Shown in pieces: positions 1 to 5,668 of a DNA stretch of 6,719 bases. Numbering within the stretch: position 1 is the stretch's first letter; each line of letters starts with the position of its first letter. Under the pieces are notes generated by a model. The model was not told the origin of the DNA. It searched no databases and was given only the letters and a program-made list of their open reading frames with translations. The position numbers and the translations under genes are program-made. Source of the DNA: an uncultured Lachnospiraceae bacterium (lineage in GTDB: Bacteria; Bacillota; Clostridia; Lachnospirales; Lachnospiraceae); contig UQAW01000129.1 of assembly GCA_900539175.1 (NCBI GenBank), positions 1 through 6,719 of the forward strand, in the 5' to 3' direction.

Positions 1-110
1 TCCCGCAATCGCCGCCAGTATTCGTAATCCGGGCTATCGCCCTCCTTACTCATACTGGCTTGCCCGTCCAATATCCATGATCCTGCGTGTGCAGGCACAC
101 TCCGGTTCAT
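1..110 (-). CDS. Possible partial gene running off the left edge, unknown product
   Basis: A minus-strand frame is open from ATG at 110 to the window edge (36 codons) and begins MNRSVPAHAGS. A second in-frame ATG at 53 would start MSKEGDSPDYEYWRRLR, which reads like a soluble, charged N-terminus. Neither ATG has a convincing Shine-Dalgarno sequence, and I do not recognise the protein. The stretch is about 57% GC over 1-120, visibly richer than the rest of the window, and it lies beyond the terminator of the DegV operon, so it would be a separate transcription unit. The plus strand also has an open frame from base 2 to a stop at 155-157, so coding on either strand is uncertain. Confidence 0.25.
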   Translation of the reverse strand, partial: MNRSVPAHAGSWILDGQASMSKEGDSPDYEYWRRLR

Positions 111-134
111 GGCTGCTGTCCGGGACTTTCATAG

Positions 135-182
135 TAAAATCCGGAACAGCTTCCTGATCAAACGGAACTGTCCCGGATTTTA
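135..182 (-). terminator. Intrinsic terminator of the DegV/PAP2-like operon
   Basis: Two 15-base arms, 135-149 and 168-182, are inverted repeats around an 18-base loop. In the minus-strand transcript all 15 positions pair, with a single G-U, while the plus-strand version has an A-C mismatch, so the minus strand is favoured. The stem has a GC-rich core (CCGG) and ends in UUUUA. It lies 38 bases past the stop codon of the last operon gene. The U-run is short and partly inside the stem, so efficiency may be moderate. Confidence 0.7.
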
Positions 183-219
183 TTAAACTTAATACTGCTT
201 ACACGATTGGTGCGCTTTA

Positions 220-1086
220 TCATGTTCGGATCACACATATTCCAACCCCAATTGCTCCCGGACCGGTATGAGATCCGATACTAAAAGACAGGGGATTATA
301 ATATACGTTAGACCCAGGAAAGGCCTCCGTCAAAGCATTCTTCCACTCTTCTGCTTCCTCCTGGCTTAAACCCGCCCCTGCTGCTCCAAATTGAATCTGT
401 TTTCTGTCTAACTCAGCAAACCTGGTATCCAGATCTTTTTGAAGCGCCTCAATCATCTTATTCTTACATTTCTTCATTCCCCGGACCTTGGCAAAGGCAT
501 CCAGCTTTCCTCCCTGGATCGTAAGAATCGGTTTTACATTCAAAACTGCTCCGAGAGCAGCCCCGGCTGCCGTAACTCTGCCGCCTTTTTTCAAAAACTC
601 CAGAGTATTCACTGCGATATAGATGCTGGCATCATAGGCATATGTCTCCAACTGCTCCTTGATTTCTTTTGCTGATGCTCCCATATCCGCCATTCGTTTC
701 GCTTCTAACACCGATTCCCGCATAGTTACGGAAATTCTATGATTATCCGCCACCATCACTTTCCCCTCATACTCTCTGGATAGCCCAATGGCAGTCTCAC
801 AGGAGTTGCTGAGCCCGCTGGACATAGGAATATAAATCACTTCCTCATATCCTGCCTTCAGAATCTCATCCCAAAGCTCCATAACCTCCCCGGGCGAAGG
901 TTGGGAAGTGGATACTTCTCTTCCGCCGGTAAGGCTATTGTAAAAACTCTCCTGCGTAAGATCAACGCCTTCATAACAAACCTTTCCATCGATAATGACA
1001 GGCATGGAAATCAGAAATATTCCCATTGCCTCAGCCTCAGCTTTCATAATTCCGCTATTACTGTCCGTCATAACAGCTGTTTTCAT
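220..1086 (-). CDS. DegV family protein (FakB-like fatty-acid-binding protein)
   Basis: This is a 288-residue cytosolic protein with the full DegV fold signature. Characterised members (FakB) bind a fatty acid and present it to the kinase FakA for acyl-phosphate synthesis. Visible motifs are an N-terminal MTDSNSG, TSQPS at 60-64, MSSGLSN at 88-94, LEFLKKGGR at 162-170 followed by a Gly/Ala-rich loop and NVKPIL, and SHTGPG at 272-277. The Thr, Ser and His that hold the lipid carboxylate in FakB proteins have candidates here in T60, S89/S90 and H273. The ATG at 1086 is chosen because AAGGAGG sits 8 bases upstream and the protein then begins MKTAVMTDS; the longer frame from 1170 adds 28 unrelated residues and overlaps the previous gene. 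It is the last gene of the operon, 46 bases after the PAP2-like gene. No fakA lies in the window, so the substrate is inferred from the family. Confidence 0.95.
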   Translation of the reverse strand: MKTAVMTDSNSGIMKAEAEAMGIFLISMPVIIDGKVCYEGVDLTQESFYNSLTGGREVSTSQPSPGEVMELWDEILKAGYEEVIYIPMSSGLSNSCETAIGLSREYEGKVMVADNHRISVTMRESVLEAKRMADMGASAKEIKEQLETYAYDASIYIAVNTLEFLKKGGRVTAAGAALGAVLNVKPILTIQGGKLDAFAKVRGMKKCKNKMIEALQKDLDTRFAELDRKQIQFGAAGAGLSQEEAEEWKNALTEAFPGSNVYYNPLSFSIGSHTGPGAIGVGICVIRT

Positions 1087-1093
1087 AGGTAAA

Positions 1094-1101
1094 ACCTCCT
1101 T
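1094..1101 (-). promoter_or_regulatory. Strong Shine-Dalgarno site that fixes the DegV start
   Basis: The minus strand reads AAGGAGGT here, with GGAGG 8 bases before the ATG at 1086. It decides the start against the in-frame ATG at 1170, which lies inside the preceding gene. It also suggests strong, independent translation of the operon's last gene. Confidence 0.85.
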
Positions 1102-1132
1102 CTTCCTGTACATACTCTCTTTTTCTCTCAAC

Positions 1133-1720
1133 TCATATTCCAAGTATCCACCGTGCAGAAAAAAAGGCAATCAAACACGTCCCTGCGCCGTACGCCAACT
1201 CTTGTCTGGTGTGCCGCTTTAATTCAAGTGAAGACCAGACTATCGCCGCTGCCATCGCCAGACAAGGAATCAGCACCGCCCATCCTGTAAAATACAGCAA
1301 CAACAAAAGCGGACCTGTTACACCGCATGCGTGTCCGCTTGCACGTATATGAATAAATTTATTAAATGCCGTCAGAATAACAACGGACAAAAAGTAGGTA
1401 ATATCAATTAATTTCAGATTTTTTCCCGCCCCTGACAGATATCCCAGGATCAAAGCAGACATATAACCTGCAAGATTCAGGACAAAGGCAAGATTTCTCT
1501 GCCCCTCCCGGCCTCCTTCTTTCCATCCGGGCAGAATCCGCTGAAGAGGATAGGCAAGAACAGGAACCATTCCAAGTAATAAAATTGACATCAGAATCTC
1601 TCCCATTCCCCGAAAAATATCATCCCTGCTTATGGAAAGTATCAAAATCAATGCCGTAATTAATATAGGAGGGGTTGTGACGATACGAATCATCTTTGCT
1701 ATGTTTTCTTTTCTAGTCAA
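1133..1720 (-). CDS. PAP2-like integral membrane protein, degenerate phosphatase motifs
   Basis: This 195-residue, very hydrophobic protein has about five or six membrane segments (roughly 15-30, 41-60, 78-96, 106-120, 135-160 and 176-193). PAP2 enzymes dephosphorylate lipid phosphates such as phosphatidate or undecaprenyl diphosphate. The PAP2 traces seen are K121 and R126 followed by SGH at 128-130, and a motif-3-like stretch with S163, H170 and E174, where the classical Arg after Ser is Ser and the final Asp is Glu. The canonical RP is also missing, so activity is doubtful. The start is a TTG at 1720 whose first bases overlap the end of the upstream degV gene by 8 nt. AGAGGG lies directly before it, an unusually short spacing, and an ATG at 1693 is the alternative. 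Its place between two DegV genes suggests a lipid-related role. That it is a gene is very likely; the enzymatic function is not. Confidence 0.7.
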   Translation of the reverse strand: MTRKENIAKMIRIVTTPPILITALILILSISRDDIFRGMGEILMSILLLGMVPVLAYPLQRILPGWKEGGREGQRNLAFVLNLAGYMSALILGYLSGAGKNLKLIDITYFLSVVILTAFNKFIHIRASGHACGVTGPLLLLLYFTGWAVLIPCLAMAAAIVWSSLELKRHTRQELAYGAGTCLIAFFSARWILGI

Positions 1721-2600
1721 CCCTCTTGCACCCCCAGAAAAATAATGCTACTGTTCCCGGACCAGTATGGCTGCCAATCGTAGTTCCTACGTGATTAATC
1801 TCCACGCTTCCATGCAGTTTGGGAAATCGCTGTTCCACAAGATCAGCCACTTCTTTTGCATCTTCATAACAGCCTGATTGCGAAATATAACATTTTCCGG
1901 AATAATCAAGTCCATCAACAGCAAACTCCTCCATCTTATCTACGATGGCACGGATTACTTTCTTTTTTGTGCGTATCTTGAATCTCGGTGTCAGACATCC
2001 CCTGCTATCCATATTCAAAAGCGGACAAATATTCAGTAATCCTCCGATCGCTCCAGCTGTCTTTGATATTCTGCCCCCTTTGATATAAAAAGTAAGATCG
2101 GTGGAAAAAAACCAATGGTGCAGATTCAGTTTATGTTCTTCTGCCCACTCATAGACTGCTTCTATTTTTTCTCCCTGATCCCGCAGATCTGCAAGCTTAT
2201 CCATGAGCAAACCATATCCGGAAGACGCCCCCAAAGAATCTACCAGAAAAATCTTCTGTTTCGGGTAACGTACCGCCAGATTTTCCCTGGCAATCATCGC
2301 TGAATTCATCACGCCAGAAAGGGCAGAAGACAGAGATACATGAAGAATGTCCTTCCCTTCTCTCAAAAAGGTCTCGAAATATGCCTCAAATTCCTCTGCA
2401 TTTACCTGTGAAGTTTTTGTTTCAGCTCCCTGCTGCATCGCCTGATAAAATTCATCAAATGGAACGGATTTGCCAAGGTCATCCGCATATTCTTTGCCGT
2501 CCAATTCATAATGAAAACACACATAAAAGATTCCCCGTTCCCTGAAATGCTTTTCTGTCAAATCTGCCGTTGAACAGCAGCTAATCACATATTCACCCAT
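1713..2600 (-). CDS. DegV family protein, second paralogue (lead gene of operon)
   Basis: This is a 295-residue DegV-fold protein, presumably a cytosolic lipid carrier like the FakB proteins. It is clearly diverged from the other copy in this window. Motifs are CCSTADL at 8-14, TSQVN at 63-67, LSSALSG at 90-96, DLTFYIKGGR at 168-177 followed by AGAIGGLLN and ICPLL, and GSHTGPG at 276-282. The usual TSQPS is altered to TSQVN, while the Thr, the Ser pair and H278 that would contact a carboxylate are kept. The ATG at 2600 is preceded by a purine-rich GAAGAG at modest match to a Shine-Dalgarno. It is the first gene after the divergent promoter region, and its TAG stop lies inside the next gene, implying translational coupling. 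Having two DegV paralogues in one operon suggests two lipid specificities, which is inference. Confidence 0.94.
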   Translation of the reverse strand: MGEYVISCCSTADLTEKHFRERGIFYVCFHYELDGKEYADDLGKSVPFDEFYQAMQQGAETKTSQVNAEEFEAYFETFLREGKDILHVSLSSALSGVMNSAMIARENLAVRYPKQKIFLVDSLGASSGYGLLMDKLADLRDQGEKIEAVYEWAEEHKLNLHHWFFSTDLTFYIKGGRISKTAGAIGGLLNICPLLNMDSRGCLTPRFKIRTKKKVIRAIVDKMEEFAVDGLDYSGKCYISQSGCYEDAKEVADLVEQRFPKLHGSVEINHVGTTIGSHTGPGTVALFFWGCKRVD

Positions 2601-2638
2601 ACTTTTCTCTTCTTTCCTTGAACTTTTTCTTTGTTCCG

Positions 2639-2666
2639 TTTATAATTAAGTGTGACAAATTGTAAC
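2639..2666 (-). promoter_or_regulatory. Candidate promoter of the DegV/PAP2-like operon
   Basis: On the minus strand TATAAA (2644-2639) matches the -10 consensus at 5 of 6 bases. GTTACA (2666-2661) matches -35 at 4 of 6 with a 16-base spacer. Transcription would begin near 2632, giving a leader of about 30 bases. The palindrome at 2648-2670 covers the -35 and nearly all of the spacer, so a bound repressor would block polymerase. Confidence 0.5.
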
Positions 2667-2670
2667 ACTT
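2648..2670. promoter_or_regulatory. Palindromic operator, probable TetR-family binding site
   Basis: Arms AAGTGTGACAA and TTGTAACACTT flank a single central A, with 10 of 11 arm positions complementary. Size, symmetry and position in a divergent regulator/operon intergenic region are typical of TetR-family operators. A further half-site-like TGTGACAAA lies at 2704-2712, around the unused GTG start of the regulator, and might be an auxiliary contact. That the neighbouring TetR protein binds here is inferred from position. Confidence 0.72.
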
Positions 2671-2688
2671 TTTAGATTTTAATTCAAT
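2660..2688 (+). promoter_or_regulatory. Candidate promoter of the TetR-family regulator
   Basis: TTGTAA (2660-2665) and TTCAAT (2683-2688) each match the sigma-A boxes at 4 of 6 bases, with an ideal 17-base spacer. The -35 box lies inside the right arm of the palindrome, which predicts autorepression. Transcription would start near 2695. Confidence 0.45.
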
Positions 2689-2728
2689 ATACACACCGCT
2701 AACTGTGACAAAAAGGGGAATTTTGTTT

Positions 2729-3265
2729 ATGGAGCAACGAAGGAAAAATCAAGCAAACCTGCTGGTTCGGGAATGTATGACAACTGCATTGATGCAGCTG
2801 CTGAAAGAGAAGCCTCTATATGATATTTCAATCTCTGAACTTACAGAAAAGGCCGGTGTCTCAAGAATGGCCTATTACCGCAACTACAAATCAAAAGAGG
2901 ATATTTTTTCCTTGTATATGGAAGATATTATAAATGATTACAAAGAGGACCGGAAAACATATACCTGCCAGGGCATTTATTATGATATGACAAATTTGAT
3001 TCACTGCTTTTCTTATTTTAAAAAGTATCAGAATTATCTGGAAAGCCTGTTTCAAAGCGGCCTGTCACACGTTCTTCTGAATGCAATCAGCAATTATATG
3101 ACAGAAACCTGGCTGAAACCAGAAGATAATATTGAGCACTTCTATACCTTACAGGCTTTTACAGGTTCTCTGTTTAACTTGTATATTTCCTGGACTTTGC
3201 ATGGGGCAAAAGAAACTCCGGAAGAAATGGCACAGATTCTTCATCAAATCTATTGCCAATCATAA
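2729..3265 (+). CDS. TetR/AcrR family transcriptional regulator
   Basis: This 178-residue dimeric DNA-binding repressor type has an N-terminal helix-turn-helix domain (about 10-58). The recognition region ISISELTEKAGVSRMAYYRN at 33-52 is a textbook TetR motif, followed by the usual K-x-K-E-D-I-F segment. The all-helical C-terminal half (about 60-178) would bind the effector and dimerise; its LQAFTGSLFNLYISW stretch near 141-155 is typical of the family. The ATG at 2729 is chosen because GGGG at 2715-2718 lies 10 bases upstream; a GTG at 2705 would add 8 residues but lacks a ribosome site. It is transcribed divergently from the DegV operon, with a shared palindrome between them, so self-regulation and control of that operon are the simplest reading. 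The ligand is unknown; a fatty acid or acyl derivative is a guess from context. Confidence 0.95.
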   Translation: MEQRRKNQANLLVRECMTTALMQLLKEKPLYDISISELTEKAGVSRMAYYRNYKSKEDIFSLYMEDIINDYKEDRKTYTCQGIYYDMTNLIHCFSYFKKYQNYLESLFQSGLSHVLLNAISNYMTETWLKPEDNIEHFYTLQAFTGSLFNLYISWTLHGAKETPEEMAQILHQIYCQS

Positions 3266-3287
3266 AGACCACTCCTCTCCTGATAAG

Positions 3288-3326
3288 AAAAAAGCCATCC
3301 GGTACATCAAAATTGTATCGAATGGC
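3288..3326 (-). terminator. Strong intrinsic terminator of the signalling operon
   Basis: The inverted repeat 3294-3306 / 3314-3326 (GCCAT...ATGGC outer stem) forms a 13-position stem with one mismatch and one G-U around a 7-base loop. In the minus-strand transcript it is followed at once by six U residues (3293-3288) and further U-rich sequence. The stop codon of the last gene is only 10 bases before the stem. Read from the plus strand the hairpin forms too but is followed by CTCTGTTCTT, a poor U-tract, so termination of the convergent TetR-type gene is probably weaker. Confidence 0.88.
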
Positions 3327-3335
3327 ACTCTGTTC

Positions 3336-3890
3336 TTAATATAATAGTTTATTGCCCTTTTCACATATTTCGTAAATTTCATCACGCTTTTGATCTATCA
3401 ACGACTCCAACTTTTCGGTCTGCTTCCCTGCTACCCTTTTATAAAGAAAATAAGGAATAATCCAACCGATAAATCCGGGGACAGCAAGAAGAATTGATAA
3501 AATGACAAAAGGCGGCTGCGCTGTCACTGCAAATACCGAACCCGCCATAAACGCCGTGCCTATAATCCCCACAACAAGTGCGTATATCGTTGCAACAGAC
3601 GTTTTGGATTTTTCTAATGTTTCTATTTCTTTCATACACGCTTCAAAATTTCTTTGCAGCCTTGTAAGTTCCACTTTATTGATAATCTTGCGATTCCGTT
3701 TCAAATGAAGAACTGCCTTTTTCTGATAAGAGGGATTTTTACTTTCTCTGTTTTCTGTCAGTCTTTCCTCCAATTCCCATCCAAAACATTCATACCCATC
3801 TAACAGAAACAACACCCTGCTGCTTTCAGCAATGATTTCTTTATATTCATATCCCACAAAATTTTTCCTTTGCCTGCCCGTATCCTCCAT
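3336..3890 (-). CDS. Conserved two-pass membrane protein with coiled coils, unknown function
   Basis: This 184-residue protein has two adjacent membrane segments (about 99-124 and 126-150) joined by a very short PP turn. They are framed by charged, heptad-like helices before (about 73-96, VELTRLQ through LEKSK) and after (about 153-180, QTEKLESLIDQKRDEIYEICEKG). The N-terminal part has FVGYEYKE at 11-18 and DGYECFGWELEE at 31-42. I recall similar proteins as unnamed genes beside two-component systems in gut Clostridia, but know no function. With both coiled regions on one side of a hairpin in the membrane, probably cytoplasmic, it could be a partner of the kinase; this is inference. AGGAGG lies 6 bases before the ATG at 3890. 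The start overlaps the kinase stop by one base (TAATG), so translation is coupled. It is the last gene before the terminator. Confidence 0.9.
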   Translation of the reverse strand: MEDTGRQRKNFVGYEYKEIIAESSRVLFLLDGYECFGWELEERLTENRESKNPSYQKKAVLHLKRNRKIINKVELTRLQRNFEACMKEIETLEKSKTSVATIYALVVGIIGTAFMAGSVFAVTAQPPFVILSILLAVPGFIGWIIPYFLYKRVAGKQTEKLESLIDQKRDEIYEICEKGNKLLY

Positions 3891-4984
3891 TACAATCCTC
3901 CTCTGGCATAATCGATGTCAGCCGCTGGCAATACTACGGTGAATATACTCCCTTTTCCTTCCTCACTGACAACCTGAATATCTCCGTCCATAAGTTCCAA
4001 TACCCGCTGTACTAATGCAAGCCCAAGTCCATTTCCTTCCTTCGAGTGAGAAGTATCCCCCTGATAGAATTTATCAAAAATATGTTCCATGCTCTCTTTG
4101 CTCATGCCGCATCCATTGTCAGATACGGAGATTTTTATCTGTTTCTCATCCGATGTCTGTCTGACTGCAACTTTTCCTCCCGGTTTTGTAAACTTTATGG
4201 CATTGGACAGCAGATTATTCCATACCAGTTCCACCAGACTTGCATCGGCTCTTATCATTGCCACGTCCTCAATCTCTGTTTCCAGCTCTATCTCTTTTTC
4301 GTCCCATGATTCTTCAAACTGAAGGATACATTCACACAACTGCCTGCACACATCATAAACTTTTATGTCCGGCGTAATCCTCTGGTTTTCCAGCTTATTC
4401 AGTTTCAATATATTTCCGATCAGGTCAGAAAGCCTTACTGCGGCATTTTCCACGGACTTTGCATATTCTTTCCTCTGTCCTTCCGTTATATGTTCTGCCT
4501 GCAACAGTTCCGCATAATTTTTTATAATGGCAATGGGCGTTTTCATCTCATGGGACACATTGGAAACAAAATCTGTTTTCAGTGTTTCAATACTCCCCAA
4601 CTCCTCCACCATCTTATTAAAATCCATAATCATAATATCCAGATAATCCAGCTTATCAGCGGTATGAAGCGCAGGCACATAGACGGAAAAATCACCGTCT
4701 GCCACCCGCTCGGCAGCTTCCATGAGCATATGCATTGGTTTCTCATAAGTACGGCGTATTTCCCTTCTTGCAAACAAGGTAAGCCCGACGGCAATCATAC
4801 TCCAATACAAGATAGGGACCACAGACTGAGTGACTCCATTCCACCTCACCCGATCCATAAAAACAAGCAAACCAGTGTGAATACCGGACATCAAAAGAAG
4901 TGTCCCCAGATAAACCGCAAAAAGCGATGGGGGAAAACGGCTTTCATTTATCCTGCCATATTTATTATGATTTATTTTTTTCAT
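3890..4984 (-). CDS. Sensor histidine kinase, short-loop membrane type with HAMP
   Basis: This 364-residue inner-membrane kinase autophosphorylates on His and passes phosphate to the partner regulator encoded just upstream. Two membrane segments (about 20-43 and 55-72) are separated by only about 11 residues, so there is no extracellular sensor domain. A HAMP-like linker follows (about 73-128). The H-box is NVSHEMKTP with H145; E146 and T149 fit the kinase/phosphatase motif. ATPase motifs are complete: N-box NNLLSNAIKFT at 256-266, G1 DNGCGM at 289-294, F-box FDKFYQGD at 303-310 and G2 GNGLGLALV at 317-325. Such loop-less kinases often sense through a membrane partner, and two candidate partners lie in the same operon. 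The ATG at 4984 overlaps the regulator's stop by 4 bases (ATGA), with AAGGCGG upstream as the ribosome site. Length and motifs indicate a functional enzyme; the signal is unknown. Confidence 0.97.
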   Translation of the reverse strand: MKKINHNKYGRINESRFPPSLFAVYLGTLLLMSGIHTGLLVFMDRVRWNGVTQSVVPILYWSMIAVGLTLFARREIRRTYEKPMHMLMEAAERVADGDFSVYVPALHTADKLDYLDIMIMDFNKMVEELGSIETLKTDFVSNVSHEMKTPIAIIKNYAELLQAEHITEGQRKEYAKSVENAAVRLSDLIGNILKLNKLENQRITPDIKVYDVCRQLCECILQFEESWDEKEIELETEIEDVAMIRADASLVELVWNNLLSNAIKFTKPGGKVAVRQTSDEKQIKISVSDNGCGMSKESMEHIFDKFYQGDTSHSKEGNGLGLALVQRVLELMDGDIQVVSEEGKGSIFTVVLPAADIDYARGGL

Positions 4985-5652
4985 TGCAGCACCGCCTTAT
5001 AACCCAGTCCCCTTACGGTCACGATTTTAAATCCATCACAGCCTGACAGTTTATCCCGAAGTTTTGTCACATAGACATCTACCGCCCGCAGACTGGTATC
5101 ACTGTTCACGCCCCAAAACTCATCCATAAGCTGCGCCCTGGAAAAAGTCTTTTTGGGGTACGACAACAACTTATAAATGATGCGGAACTCCCTTGTTGTA
5201 AGACCTATTTCCTCTCCATCCATTTCCGCAGTCATACCGTCTGCATCCAAAACCAGATTTCCTACTGTTATTTTCCGCTCCATCTCAATATTTGCCCTGC
5301 GTAACAATGCCCGAACCCTCAGCAATAATTCATCCAGCTCAATAGGCTTCACCATATAGTCGTCAATTCCCAACTGAAATCCTTTCTGTTTCGATGGCAG
5401 ATCGTCTTTTGCCGACATAAATAAAATAGGGATTGTTTTATTAACCTCCCTGACTGTCCGTGCAAACTCGAACCCGTCTATTTCCGGCATCATGATATCC
5501 GAAATAATCAGTTCATACAGATTATGATACATTTCCTCATATGCCTCGTTCACAGACAGACAGCCTTTCGCCTGAAATCCACTGTCATTTAAGTAGGTGC
5601 AAACAATCTGATTTAATGTTCCATCATCTTCTACCACAAGTATATTTATCAT
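4981..5652 (-). CDS. Response regulator, OmpR/PhoB family
   Basis: This 223-residue two-domain transcription factor has a receiver domain at 1-120 with the acidic pair in VEDD (E8, D9, D10), phosphoacceptor D52 in ISDIMMPEIDG, switch S80 and invariant K102 in VKPIE. A winged-helix effector domain (about 127-223) carries TTREFRIIYKLLSYPKKTFSR, the recognition region SLRAVDVYVTKLRDKL at 187-202 and the wing VRGLGYKA. (The first of these spans 152-172.) AGGAGGT (5667-5661) sits 8 bases before the ATG at 5652, and the gene follows the upstream membrane protein by 16 bases. It should be phosphorylated by the kinase it overlaps. OmpR-family dimers bind tandem direct half-sites, and such an array lies upstream of this operon, so autoregulation is likely. 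Other targets cannot be seen. Confidence 0.97.
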   Translation of the reverse strand: MINILVVEDDGTLNQIVCTYLNDSGFQAKGCLSVNEAYEEMYHNLYELIISDIMMPEIDGFEFARTVREVNKTIPILFMSAKDDLPSKQKGFQLGIDDYMVKPIELDELLLRVRALLRRANIEMERKITVGNLVLDADGMTAEMDGEEIGLTTREFRIIYKLLSYPKKTFSRAQLMDEFWGVNSDTSLRAVDVYVTKLRDKLSGCDGFKIVTVRGLGYKAVLQ

Positions 5653-5668
5653 AAAACACTACCTCCTG

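Noticed and set aside
2..157. Plus-strand frame at the left edge as the end of a known gene
   Set aside because: The 51-codon translation shows no recognisable motif, and its stop falls in the loop of the DegV operon terminator. It is not excluded but not supported.
1087..1170. Longer version of the distal DegV gene starting at ATG 1170
   Set aside because: It would add 28 residues unrelated to the DegV fold, overlap the end of the preceding gene and ignore the AAGGAGG located just before the ATG at 1086.
2705..2728. GTG at 2705 as start of the TetR-family gene
   Set aside because: No ribosome site precedes it, it sits within about 10 bases of the predicted transcription start, and the ATG at 2729 has a GGGG site at a workable distance.
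3439..3708. Alternative frames on both strands inside the 2-TM gene (3439-3639 minus, 3502-3708 plus)
   Set aside because: They overlap a gene with a strong ribosome site, coupled start and coherent membrane and coiled-coil architecture, and they have neither start signals nor recognisable domains.
4046..5002. Long plus-strand open frames over the kinase gene, including a 170-codon frame at 4490-5002
   Set aside because: They are antisense shadows of a histidine kinase with complete motifs. Their translations are rich in His, Ile and Phe without family features, and none has a ribosome binding site in a sensible place.
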